From assembly GCF_029319185.1 (NCBI RefSeq), contig NZ_CP119754.1, forward strand, positions 2,542,001 through 2,606,000: 64,000 nt of DNA, in the 5' to 3' direction. The number at the start of each line of letters is the position of its first letter. Within the stretch, counting starts at the first letter, position 1. The position numbers and the translations under genes were made by a program. Below are positions 44,915-53,360 of the stretch, one piece after another. Source of the DNA: Superficieibacter sp. HKU1 (GTDB lineage: Bacteria; Pseudomonadota; Gammaproteobacteria; Enterobacterales; Enterobacteriaceae). Under the pieces are notes generated by a model. It did not search any database and was not told where the DNA came from. It saw only the letters and a program-made list of their open reading frames with translations.

Positions 44915-46237
44915 TTAGCGATAATCGTCTTGCAGCAGGCGGGCATACAGCGCCTGCGCGTCTTCGGCAGACATCACGCGAGTGGCACAATCGATAAATT
45001 TTTGCGCCAGCACGCCCTCCGCCAGCGGGTTATCCGGGCTGGAGCCCCGCGCCCCGGCAATCGCCTGTTGAAATTGACGCCCGTCTGTGGTGGTCAGGGT
45101 GACATAGGCTCGATGCGTCGTCGCCTCGTCATGGCAACCCAGCGTGACCTTGTGCATTAACGACTGCGTTGCCGGATCGGCAAAACGCGCCGTGTCGATA
45201 AAATCGTCCAGCGTCAGCGTCCCGGCGACAAAGGCCCGCGCCACGCAGTAGTGCAGACTGAATTTTCCTGCCAGCGGAGTTTCCGGCTGCGGAATATTGA
45301 TATGCGGGAAGCGGATCGGATGCACCTGCACCTCAATGCGTTCGATCTGTTCTGGTTTCAGGCCCGTCTGCTTGCGCAGCGCCAGCACGCCGTCCACCGG
45401 CGAAAGAATGGCGTAACAGCAGGAGAAGTACTTAAAGTTGTTGCTCTTTTCGGTGTCAAGAATGTACGGCGTGCCGTCCCAGCGTTCGGTCAGCGCGGCA
45501 GGATCGACATTTTCGCTGCCGTTAAAAACGTTGAAATAGCCATGATGATGTTCCAGCGCCGTTTGCCCGGCGCTGAAGCCTTCCCTGGCCAGTTGCACCG
45601 CCATCACCGCACTGCGTGCCGCCTGACCGACGACCAGCGCTTTGGTCTGGCTGCCAAAATTGGATTTAATGCCGGACGCGAGCGAGGCACATATCGATAG
45701 CGCCGTCGCGGTGTGTTCTGGCGTTAAGTCGAGCAGCACCGCGCAGGCAGCGACGCCGGCAAAAATACCCACCGTGGTGGTAGGGTGCCAGCCGTGCCGG
45801 TACTGGAACGGGCTGACCGCTTTGCCCATCCGCACGGCGGTTTCATAGCCGCATAAATAAGCGCGGATAATCGCCTCGCCGTTAAGCGCGTGCTCGTCCG
45901 CCAGTGCCAGCACCGCAGGCAGGACGGCAACCGAGATGTGGCCGTGCAGCCAGGAATTTGAATCATCATAATCCAGCAGATGCGATGACGTGCCGTTGAG
46001 CAGCGCGGCATCCAGCGCGTTAAGCCGCAGATCGGTGCCGAAAACCCGGCTATTCCCGGTCGCGGCAGAAGGAACAATGACGCGGCGCAGCTTTTCCGCC
46101 CCGTCCTGCACGCCGCCCGCCAGCGTCACCCCGAGGGTGTCAATAATAGCGGTTCGCGCCTGCTCTCGGGCTGCTGGCGAAAAGCTTTGCTGCGAAAAGC
46201 GCAACAGATTTGCAGCGAGTTGTCCGGCAATACTCAT
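44915..46237 (-). CDS. MmgE/PrpD family protein (first paralogue)
   Basis: 440 residues. The MmgE/PrpD fold is recognised by AIIDTLGVTLAGG near residue 30, NGTSSHLLDYDDSNSWLHGH near residue 80, and GWHPTTTVGIFAG. The family includes 2-methylcitrate dehydratase, cis-aconitate decarboxylase and iminodisuccinate epimerase. It shares only moderate similarity with its neighbour. The start overlaps the upstream paralogue by four bases, so the two are co-translated and may form a hetero-oligomer or act in series. No prpBC genes are adjacent, arguing against propionate catabolism. Confidence 0.87.
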   Translation of the reverse strand: MSIAGQLAANLLRFSQQSFSPAAREQARTAIIDTLGVTLAGGVQDGAEKLRRVIVPSAATGNSRVFGTDLRLNALDAALLNGTSSHLLDYDDSNSWLHGHISVAVLPAVLALADEHALNGEAIIRAYLCGYETAVRMGKAVSPFQYRHGWHPTTTVGIFAGVAACAVLLDLTPEHTATALSICASLASGIKSNFGSQTKALVVGQAARSAVMAVQLAREGFSAGQTALEHHHGYFNVFNGSENVDPAALTERWDGTPYILDTEKSNNFKYFSCCYAILSPVDGVLALRKQTGLKPEQIERIEVQVHPIRFPHINIPQPETPLAGKFSLHYCVARAFVAGTLTLDDFIDTARFADPATQSLMHKVTLGCHDEATTHRAYVTLTTTDGRQFQQAIAGARGSSPDNPLAEGVLAQKFIDCATRVMSAEDAQALYARLLQDDYR

Positions 46238-47628
46238 ACCTCTGCTCCTTTAAAATCATTGTTTTCGCCTGCCAGTAGCGCGGTGAGGGTTGCCAGGGCG
46301 CCCGGACGCTCAAAATGCGCCGCCGCCTGATACAGCGCTTCACTCTTCTGCGCCCCGAGCGCCGGGATCGCCAGCGAATCAAATTTGGCGCGCAGCTCCT
46401 CATCGGTTAAGGGGTTTTGCGCGTGACCGCGATACACCTCAGTATGGGCGTGCAATACCTCGCCATCCTCCAGCCAGACGTCAATAAAGGCCGAACTGGC
46501 GGATTGCCCTTCGACGGCCTCAACATTCAGTAACTCCAGCAGCGCGCGCGGCGCGGGATCGGCCACCGTTTGCGGCGTGAAATCGGTATCGGTCAGCGCA
46601 TATCCGCTCAGCGCCAGCACGATGCAGTGCGGGATACTGAATTTGCTCTCCAGCGGCGTTTGCGGATTGAGGATCCCGGCGTTAACCATCCCCATCGGAT
46701 GCACTTTGGCGTCAATGCGAATAATGGCGCGGCCTTGTAGCTGCGGGTAAAGCTGTCGTGCGGTTTCAATGGAAGCATGGGTCCCCCGGCAGCTGGCATA
46801 CAGCTTGTAGCCGTTGGTCAGCAGTTCCCAGCTTTCGCCGAAATCCAGCGGCGGTATTTCCGCGCTGCCGTCCTGGATAAAGTTTTTCACCCAGCCGTCC
46901 GTTTCATAAAAATGATGCGCGCCGACGAATCCTTCCGCGGCCAGTTGCGCCGCGAGGATCCCGTCCATCGCGGCTTTTCCGGCATGGAAAGGCTTGCCGT
47001 GCGTACCCGAGGACTTTTGCAGCCCACCCATCATGGTTGCCGCCGCGCCGAGCGCGTTTTGAATTTGTGGCTCGCTAAGCCCGAGAAGCGAGGACGCCAC
47101 CGCTGTCGCGCCCGCGCGTCCGACGATGGCGGTCGGATGAAAACCGCGGCGTTGCAGATTACGCCCCACCCCCGGCACCCAGCCGCCGCCAAGTTTTGCC
47201 ATCACTTCAAATCCGGCGATAAAGGCTTTCAGTACCTGTTCCTCGCTGACCGGATGCGCCTGCGCCATCGCCAGCGCCGTTGACCAGCACGGCCCCCCCG
47301 GATGGCCCGCTCCCGCAGGATGGGTATCGTCATAATCTGCCGCATGGGCCATAGTGGCATTTATCAGCGCCGCCAGTCCCGGCGCGGTGGTTTCGCCAAG
47401 AATAACCCGCGCCGCGCCGGTGGCATTCCACTGGCGTGCCACCTGGCGCACGGCGCGCACCGCATCATCATTCACCGCGCCCAGCGCTACGCCGAGGTAA
47501 TCAATCAGCGCGCGTTTGGCCTCATGCAACACCGTCTCCGGGATCGGCATCGTATGAGCGCGATGGATAAAATGACTGAGTTGATCTGCCCGGGGATAAG
47601 CGCCAGATACGGTGTCTGTTTTGGTCAT
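46234..47628 (-). CDS. MmgE/PrpD family protein (second paralogue)
   Basis: 464 residues from ATG 47628 (MTKTDTVSGAYPRADQ), with AGGGA eight bases upstream; an in-frame ATG 24 bases earlier lacks such a site. Conserved parts include ALIDYLGVALGAV, NATMAHAADYDDTHPAGAGH and RGFHPTAIVGRAGA. The HPAGAGHPG segment resembles the active-site region of PrpD-like enzymes. First gene of the operon, divergent from a GntR regulator with a TTGTATACAA palindrome in between. Confidence 0.87.
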   Translation of the reverse strand: MTKTDTVSGAYPRADQLSHFIHRAHTMPIPETVLHEAKRALIDYLGVALGAVNDDAVRAVRQVARQWNATGAARVILGETTAPGLAALINATMAHAADYDDTHPAGAGHPGGPCWSTALAMAQAHPVSEEQVLKAFIAGFEVMAKLGGGWVPGVGRNLQRRGFHPTAIVGRAGATAVASSLLGLSEPQIQNALGAAATMMGGLQKSSGTHGKPFHAGKAAMDGILAAQLAAEGFVGAHHFYETDGWVKNFIQDGSAEIPPLDFGESWELLTNGYKLYASCRGTHASIETARQLYPQLQGRAIIRIDAKVHPMGMVNAGILNPQTPLESKFSIPHCIVLALSGYALTDTDFTPQTVADPAPRALLELLNVEAVEGQSASSAFIDVWLEDGEVLHAHTEVYRGHAQNPLTDEELRAKFDSLAIPALGAQKSEALYQAAAHFERPGALATLTALLAGENNDFKGAEV

Positions 47629-47690
47629 GGTAAAATTCCCTGATGCTGACAAAAAACTTATAAAACAACAAGATGATTAATTGAATTCAT

Positions 47691-47700
47691 TTGTATACAA
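47691..47700. promoter_or_regulatory. Probable GntR (FCD) operator TTGTATACAA
   Basis: A perfect ten-base palindrome lies 62 bases before the MmgE/PrpD operon start and 165 bases before the GntR gene. Operators of FCD-type GntR regulators commonly have this TTGTATACAA or a related NGTNNACN core. Binding is inferred. Confidence 0.65.
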
Positions 47701-47864
47701 TAAATCAGGCCCTCAACATACCAGCGATGGCGCGAAGGTCAAAAGACGATTTTTAGCTATGCTAAGAACAAATGAGCGATGAAACATGATTTACTGTGGC
47801 AATATGGCGCTACATTCATGGTACGCGCTTCTGGCCTGTAAACTGGAAAAAAACCTCTGAAATT

Positions 47865-48518
47865 ATGAACGTAAAACCTGGCGAGCGTGATGTGACGTTG
47901 TCACCTTTCGAGATACTGATCACGGCGATTGAACGCGGCGAGCTGCTGCCCGGCGAACGACTACAGGAAACCCGGCTGGCCGCACAGTTTGGCCTTAGCA
48001 GAACCCCTATCCGCGAGGCACTGCATCGCCTGGAAACTCTGGGCCTGGCAGAGCCGGGGCCGCAACGCGGTTTGATCGTCGCCAATATCAGCTATGACCG
48101 TCTGCGTCAGCTTTTTGCCGTCCGTGAAGGACTGGAGAAGATTGCCATGCAGCTGGCGGTGGCAGCCGCCTCTGATGAAGAAATCGCGCTCCTGCAACGC
48201 ATGGTGGATGCAGAAAAAACGCTGACCGACAGTAAAGCGCTGCACGATCATAACCGCCTGTTTCACCGGCAGATTTATCGCTCCACCCACAATCCGTATC
48301 TTAATGAGATGCTGGATAATCTGCGCATTCATCTGTCACTGCTGCGTGGTACCACCTATGCGCTGTCGGACCGGGCGGAAGAGGCAAAGTGCGAGCATCA
48401 GGCGATGGTTGATGCCCTCACCCGCCGCGATGCTGAGGCGGCGCAGGACGCTGCCTGTCAGCATATCCGCAATGGCTATCGCGCCCGCCTCGCAATTATC
48501 AGTCAACTGGATAACTAA
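47865..48518 (+). CDS. GntR-family (FCD) transcriptional regulator
   Basis: 217 residues from the ATG at 47865 (MNVKPGERDVTLSPFEIL). The winged helix (LQETRLAAQFGLSRTPIREALHRLE, split over two helices) occupies residues 30-75, and the FCD ligand domain follows with metal-binding His residues in DHNRLFHRQIYRSTHN. Upstream in-frame ATG 47796 would add 23 residues outside the family fold. It is divergent from the MmgE/PrpD-TauE-Aap operon and is its likely repressor, responding to the substrate or an intermediate (inference). Confidence 0.88.
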   Translation: MNVKPGERDVTLSPFEILITAIERGELLPGERLQETRLAAQFGLSRTPIREALHRLETLGLAEPGPQRGLIVANISYDRLRQLFAVREGLEKIAMQLAVAAASDEEIALLQRMVDAEKTLTDSKALHDHNRLFHRQIYRSTHNPYLNEMLDNLRIHLSLLRGTTYALSDRAEEAKCEHQAMVDALTRRDAEAAQDAACQHIRNGYRARLAIISQLDN

Positions 48519-48533
48519 ACCAGCTGCGAAGCC

Positions 48534-49053
48534 CTATTTCCTTGACCGCTGCCAGTATTCGCTAAGGGCAGGCGTCATACCATTCACCGGATCGCTGTCA
48601 GGAAACGGCAGCGAGGCAATACGGGCCAGCATCTCCGGCGTCGCCGCCGTCTTACACAGATCCGGCTCCTGCCCGGGTGGATACGCGCCAACCACCAGAA
48701 AATCGTCGGAGGCGGATAACCGGCGATGCCCGGTGCCCGCCGGCAGCAATATCACATCGCCTTTACGCACGTTGAATTCTTTACCGCCCGGACCACCCAG
48801 CAGCAGGCGAGCCGAACCGGCGGCAATGCCCAGTACCTCATGCGCGGTAGAGTGGTAATGATGATAGTCAAAGACGCCATTGCGGCGGCCAGCCGTTATC
48901 GGCAAAACGCTGCTCAAACTGGCTGGCGATATCCCCTTCGGTCACCACGCGCTGATAAAGCAGCACCGTCAGAAAAGGATGATTAGGGACCCATTCATGG
49001 GCAACGAAATGTTGCGTCTGCGGTAAAACCGGGGGCTGATGATGGTCGGGCAT
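48534..49053 (-). pseudogene. Cupin-domain protein gene broken by an 8-bp deletion
   Basis: The start ATG 49053 has AGGAG seven bases upstream and encodes 60 residues (MPDHHQPPVLPQTQ to PPQWR) before running out of frame to a TGA. The second frame then carries a complete YjlB-like cupin core (GVFDYHHYHSTAHEVLG, VILLPAGTGHRR). Adding one more copy of AATGGCGT, which occurs once at the break (minus strand, 48874-48881), restores a continuous 175-codon frame reading PPQWRNGVFDY. Function of the intact family is unknown. It follows the NimR-like gene by 34 bases. Confidence 0.85.
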
Positions 49054-49087
49054 CGTTATTCTCCTTTGTTGTCGACACCCTTTAATA

Positions 49088-49867
49088 CTAGTCGTTATTG
49101 AGATACTGCCCCGGCGTAGTGCCAAGGGTCTTTTTGAACATGGTAATAAATGCCGTTACCGAGTCGTAGCCCAGTTCCCAGGCGGTATTCTGCACCGACA
49201 TTCCGGTCACCAGCAGGCGAATAGCAACCAGCACCTGAAGCTGCCGCCGCCAGCGGCCAAAGGTCATGCCGGTCTCTTTCAGTACGAAACGTTCAAAGCT
49301 GCGGGGACTCATTGCCAGGCGGCTGGCCCATACCGCGAGCGGGCAACGATCTGCCGGATTGGCCATCAGACTGTCCGCCAGCTGTTTGATCCGGGGATGC
49401 TCGCTGATTGGCAGGCTCAGCTGTTCTACCGGCATCAGGGTTAATTCATGCAGCATCACCTGCGCAAAACGGGCAACGGGGCTGTCGGACAAATAATCCT
49501 GCGGCAGATCGGCAAAATGTTTCAGCATCTCGCGCAGCATGGGGCTGATTTGCAGGGTGCAACACGCCTGCGGCATACCCTGTACGTCCGGCTCAATATA
49601 TAAAAATAAAACGTCGCCAGAAGGCGTTACCCGGTTGCTGTGAGCTACCCCGGCGGGGATCCACGCGGCGCAGTTAACCGGGATCATCCAGTATGCCGTC
49701 GGTGCCAGACAAGTAACGCCGCCGTGCAGCGTCAGAATCAGCTGCCCTTTACGATGGCGGTGAAACGGCACCTCTTCCTGTTGCCCGGCAGAGTGCACCT
49801 TCAGCGCCACCACCGGATTCGGGTTGCGATCGATAGCAAAATGTTCAAGGGAATGCAGTAACGACAT
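49088..49867 (-). CDS. AraC-family regulator, NimR-like
   Basis: 259 residues. N-terminal cupin (EVPFHRHRKGQLILTLHGGV) and C-terminal AraC helix-turn-helix (ASRLAMSPRSFERFVLKETG; AWELGYDSVTAFITMFKK). Similar to E. coli NimR (YeaM), which represses the divergent nimT transporter and responds to 2-nitroimidazole. Here too it is divergent from a CynX/NimT-type MFS gene across 119 bases, supporting the assignment. The ligand here may differ. Confidence 0.82.
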   Translation of the reverse strand: MSLLHSLEHFAIDRNPNPVVALKVHSAGQQEEVPFHRHRKGQLILTLHGGVTCLAPTAYWMIPVNCAAWIPAGVAHSNRVTPSGDVLFLYIEPDVQGMPQACCTLQISPMLREMLKHFADLPQDYLSDSPVARFAQVMLHELTLMPVEQLSLPISEHPRIKQLADSLMANPADRCPLAVWASRLAMSPRSFERFVLKETGMTFGRWRRQLQVLVAIRLLVTGMSVQNTAWELGYDSVTAFITMFKKTLGTTPGQYLNND

Positions 49868-49986
49868 AGCGAGAATGTGCTGCGCCAGTGTTGGCGAAAT
49901 TTAGCGATAGATTGTTGTTATATCGATATTACGGCAAAGCGGCAAGCCTTTATAGTAAGGCTGAAATTTGATTCAGAGCAAAAATC

Positions 49987-51198
49987 ATGCGTAACGTGCA
50001 TAAAAAAAACCTGCTGCTTATTGTTGGCATTCTGCTGATCGCCACTAACCTGCGCGCGCCGTTTACCAGCGTCGCACCGCTGCTGGAGATGATCCGTGCT
50101 GAACTGGGCTTAACGGCGACCCTGGCGGGCCTGGTGCAGACGCTGCCATTACTGGCTTTTGCCGCCTTCTCACCTTTCGCTGCCGGAGTAGCGCACCGGT
50201 TGGGGATGGAGAAGGCGTTATTTCTGGCGCTGATCGTTATTGCGGTCGGTATCGTAGTGCGCTCGTATGCCGGGCTACCCGGACTGTATGCCGGAACCCT
50301 GATCGTGGGCTCAGGCATTGCTATTGGTAATGTGCTGCTGCCCGGTATTTTAAAGCGCGATCTGCCGCATCGCGCGGCGAGCCTGACCGGGCTGTATGCC
50401 CTGACCATGGGACTGGCCGCCGCGCTGGGGTCGGCGGTGATGATCCCCCTGGCGCAACCGCTTCACGCCGGGTGGCATAATGCGCTGCTGAGCACGTTGC
50501 TGCTTCCGCTCATCGCAGTAGCCGTCTGGCTACCGCAATTATCGCGTCATACGCCGCGGCCTGCGGCACAGCACGGCGAGCATCGCCGTCACGCGTCAGG
50601 AGTCTGGCGTGCGGCGCTGGCCTGGCAGGTCTCCCTGTTTTTCGGCCTTAACTCATTTATTTACTACATTATTGTTTCCTGGCTCCCCGCGATGCTGGCA
50701 AACCTCGGCTTTAGTACCGCAGAAGCCGGATCGCTGCACGGTGTTCTGCAACTGGCGACGGCCCTCCCCGGCTTTTTTATCGGGCCGCTGCTCGGCCGAC
50801 TGCGCGATCAGCGCGTGCCGGGGGTGGGTTTCGCCCTGATCGGCGCGATCAGTCTGGGCGGCCTGCTGCTGGCGCCATCGCTGGCAACGTTATGGGTGGT
50901 GCTGATTGGGATAAGCACCGGCGCGGGCGTGATCCTCGGGCTTGCCTTTATCAGCCTGCGCTCCCGTAATGCGCTACAGGCGGCGACGCTCTCCGGAATG
51001 GCGCAGTGCGTGGGTTATCTGCTGGCAGCTGGCGGGCCGCCGCTGGTGGGCCTGCTGCACGACAGTCTGGGGGGCTGGAAACTGCCGCTGACTGGCTGCA
51101 CCGTGCTGGCACTGGTTCTGTCGCTGCTCGGCTATCTGGCTGGCAGAGCGCGTCATCTGCCGCTTGTGGACGCGGTGAAGACTGAGCAACACGCGTAG
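49987..51198 (+). CDS. CynX/NimT-family MFS transporter
   Basis: 403 residues, 12 membrane helices of the major facilitator type. The N-terminal ATNLRAPFTSVAPLLEMIR and the GLPGLYAGTLIVGSGIAIGN region are typical of CynX/NimT transporters. E. coli NimT exports 2-nitroimidazole; CynX is tied to cyanate. Paired with a NimR-like regulator. Two short His/Arg-rich loop segments (RHTPRPAAQHGEHRRH) lie between helices 6 and 7. Confidence 0.87.
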   Translation: MRNVHKKNLLLIVGILLIATNLRAPFTSVAPLLEMIRAELGLTATLAGLVQTLPLLAFAAFSPFAAGVAHRLGMEKALFLALIVIAVGIVVRSYAGLPGLYAGTLIVGSGIAIGNVLLPGILKRDLPHRAASLTGLYALTMGLAAALGSAVMIPLAQPLHAGWHNALLSTLLLPLIAVAVWLPQLSRHTPRPAAQHGEHRRHASGVWRAALAWQVSLFFGLNSFIYYIIVSWLPAMLANLGFSTAEAGSLHGVLQLATALPGFFIGPLLGRLRDQRVPGVGFALIGAISLGGLLLAPSLATLWVVLIGISTGAGVILGLAFISLRSRNALQAATLSGMAQCVGYLLAAGGPPLVGLLHDSLGGWKLPLTGCTVLALVLSLLGYLAGRARHLPLVDAVKTEQHA

Positions 51199-51320
51199 TG
51201 CAATGTGAGCCGTTATAAGAGATGCGCGCACCGACGCCATCCATATGACTGAGGGTTTGGGGGGCGCTCTGTTATCCGACGGGCCCTCCCTTTTTTCATG
51301 CTGTATGCCCTTTCCCGCCG

Positions 51321-51890
51321 CTATTTTTGCTGCTCGCGGAAACGCGCCACTTTGGCGCGGTTGCCGCACAGCGCCATGCTGCACCAGCGGCGGCGATGTG
51401 ATTTGGTGTGATCGTAAAACCACAGCGTACAGTCGGGATGCTCGCAGGTTCTGATGAGGCCAAAATCGGGTTCAGCGAGCAATGAAGCCGCCAGTTCCGC
51501 CACCGGTCCCAGTAAATGCGCCGCACTGTGGCCGGGATAGATTTTCACTATCTCTACGCTATCACCGCTGCCGCTACGCAGTTGTTTACAGGCGGGGATC
51601 GACGCCAGGAAATGATTCAGCGCCTCCGGCTGCAATGTTTCCCCCGCTTTCTTCTGCGCCACCAGGACGCGAATCGTTTCCCGTAGTTGTCGCGCCTGTT
51701 GCAGTAACTCGCCCGCGGCCCACGACGCTGTCTCAACCGGACTTGCCAGCCCTGCATGGGTAAGCCAGGCCATGACATCCTCGTCTGACTGCCACATGTC
51801 CTGCGGCTGGCCGTTTACCTGCATAACCGTATTCAGAAAATCCAGCGCAGCATGATCCGCCAGAAATAAAGGGGCGTGGTCAGACGTCAT
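51321..51890 (-). CDS. CGNR zinc-finger / ABATE-domain regulator
   Basis: 189 residues from ATG 51890 with GAGGTG upstream. The N-terminal ABATE-type domain begins PLFLADHAALDFLNTVM; the C-terminal CGNR zinc finger has CEHPDCTLWFYDHTKSHRRR with WCSMALCGNRAKVARF. The four Cys of the finger are intact. Such proteins are stress-response transcription regulators. It is divergent from an alpha/beta hydrolase gene across 156 bases and probably regulates it (inference). Confidence 0.85.
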   Translation of the reverse strand: MTSDHAPLFLADHAALDFLNTVMQVNGQPQDMWQSDEDVMAWLTHAGLASPVETASWAAGELLQQARQLRETIRVLVAQKKAGETLQPEALNHFLASIPACKQLRSGSGDSVEIVKIYPGHSAAHLLGPVAELAASLLAEPDFGLIRTCEHPDCTLWFYDHTKSHRRRWCSMALCGNRAKVARFREQQK

Positions 51891-52046
51891 AGAACACCTC
51901 AATAATAAAAACACTTTCACTTATGGTAGCTGAAATACGCGCCGATGTAACCCTTAAAAAACAATTTGACTGGTTACTTATTTTGCGCATACTGACACTG
52001 TGTAACCACATATTGTCATTTTAACAGTTACATCCTGGAGGCATTG

Positions 52047-52925
52047 ATGACTACCAACATTCATTATCCGGTTCGCTATCAGTTTGCCGAGGCCGACGGC
52101 GTGCGCGTATTTTACCGGGAAGCCGGCGATCCTTCGCTGCCGGTATTGCTGCTGGTCCACGGGTTTGCCAGTTCTTCCCATCAGTTCCGTGAGCTGATCC
52201 CGCTGCTGGCCGATAAATTCCACCTGATAGCTCCCGATCTGCCGGGCTTTGGCTTTACCGAGATGCCGGATGCGCGCGATTATCCCTATTCCTTTGACGC
52301 CCTCGGCCAGACGCTGACCGCGTTTGTTGATGCGCTGGATCTGAAGCGTTATGCGCTTTACGTGTTTGATTACGGTGCGCCCGCCGGGCTGCGTCTGGCC
52401 CTGAATTATCCTGAGCGGGTCAGCGGTCTGATTTCGCAAAACGGTAATGCCTACCTTGAAGGGCTCGGTGATGCGTGGGAGCCGGTGCGCGCCTACTGGG
52501 ACGATCCGTCGCAGGCCAATCGTCAGGTGGTCAACGATGCGGTGTTAAATATGGAAGGAATTCGCTGGCAGTATCTGCACGGCGTGCAGGATCCGCAGAG
52601 TGTCGCGCCGGAAACCTGGCATCTGGATACGCTGCTGATGGAGCGGCCGGGCAACAAAGCGATCCAGCTGGATCTGTTCCTCGACTATGCCAACAACTTA
52701 ACGCGCTACCCGGATTTCCAGGCTTTTTTCCGCGCCAGACAGTTGCCAACGCTGGTGATCTGGGGCAAACACGATCCGTTCTTCATTCCACCCGGCGCGA
52801 AAGCCTGGCAACGTGATAATCCGCACGCGGTGGTGGAACTGCTGGATACCGGTCATTTTGCGCTGGAAACCCATGTGGGTTATATCGCTAAACGCATTCG
52901 CGAAGTCATTGGCGAGGCGGTGTAA
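52047..52925 (+). CDS. Alpha/beta hydrolase with Asp nucleophile (epoxide hydrolase/dehalogenase type)
   Basis: 292 residues from ATG 52047 with GGAGG upstream. The oxyanion-hole motif VHGFASSSHQF, nucleophile elbow VFDYGAPAGLRLAL with Asp near residue 108 in place of Ser, and catalytic His near 270 in TGHFALETH are present. The Asp nucleophile places it with haloalkane dehalogenases, fluoroacetate dehalogenases and epoxide hydrolases rather than esterases. Substrate unknown. Divergent from the CGNR regulator. Confidence 0.85.
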   Translation: MTTNIHYPVRYQFAEADGVRVFYREAGDPSLPVLLLVHGFASSSHQFRELIPLLADKFHLIAPDLPGFGFTEMPDARDYPYSFDALGQTLTAFVDALDLKRYALYVFDYGAPAGLRLALNYPERVSGLISQNGNAYLEGLGDAWEPVRAYWDDPSQANRQVVNDAVLNMEGIRWQYLHGVQDPQSVAPETWHLDTLLMERPGNKAIQLDLFLDYANNLTRYPDFQAFFRARQLPTLVIWGKHDPFFIPPGAKAWQRDNPHAVVELLDTGHFALETHVGYIAKRIREVIGEAV

Positions 52926-52969
52926 TAAGGTAAAACCGCCGCGCCGCGACAGTGCGCGCGGCAGTTTTA

Positions 52970-53076
52970 TTAATCCTGTGCTGGTGCGGTGGCGACATCT
53001 ACCCGCACCCGTAGTCCTGTCAGTAGTCCCGCGACCAGCATCACTACGCCCACCGCCATGCTCCAGAAAACCCAAG
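52970..53076 (-). pseudogene. Remnant of an MFS transporter gene: last ~35 codons
   Basis: The minus frame reads PWVFWSMAVGVVMLVAGLLT to APAQD and a TAA stop, a hydrophobic helix with polar tail like the C-terminus of an MFS drug transporter. No start codon, no upstream part: the frame meets an oppositely oriented AraC fragment at about 53076-53083. Confidence 0.65.
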
Positions 53077-53175
53077 GGCAATACCTCACAGGCCGCATTC
53101 AGTCGGGCGTTTAAACGGGTTACCGGGCAGCCGCCGGGAGCCAGCCGACTGAAACTCGCCGCCGGTAATGATTAA
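53077..53175 (+). pseudogene. Remnant of an AraC-family regulator gene: last ~32 codons
   Basis: The plus frame reads TSQAAFSRAFKRVTGQPPGASR and then LKLAAGND before a TAA stop. This is the second helix-turn-helix end of an AraC protein. Everything upstream is missing; the sequence joins directly to the MFS remnant in the opposite orientation, as expected if a divergent MFS/AraC pair lost its shared centre. Confidence 0.75.
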
Positions 53176-53224
53176 AACCGACGCCGCTCCCAACAAAGCC
53201 GACCCACGCGTCATTTTTTGCCGC

Positions 53225-53263
53225 CATTTTGCGACATAAAAATGTCTGCCACGCCGCAAAATG
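53225..53263. repeat. Nested inverted repeat in the treA leader
   Basis: CATTTTGCG (53225-53233) pairs with CGCAAAATG (53255-53263), and GACAT/ATGTC (53233-53237 with 53242-53246) sits inside. It lies about 100 bases before the treA start and could be a protein-binding site or leader hairpin. Confidence 0.5.
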
Positions 53264-53360
53264 CCACATTCGTCACGCGCTGCGGGCGATATTCGTCTAA
53301 GGTTTTCAGATGGTTGATTGCAGCGGATCTGCTGATCGCCTGGCCTAAGGAGAATAATCG

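Noticed and set aside
51240..51300. GC-rich stretch with GGGCCCTCCC and T run as terminator between convergent genes
   Set aside because: The possible stem has several mismatches and a long loop; I could not define a convincing hairpin.
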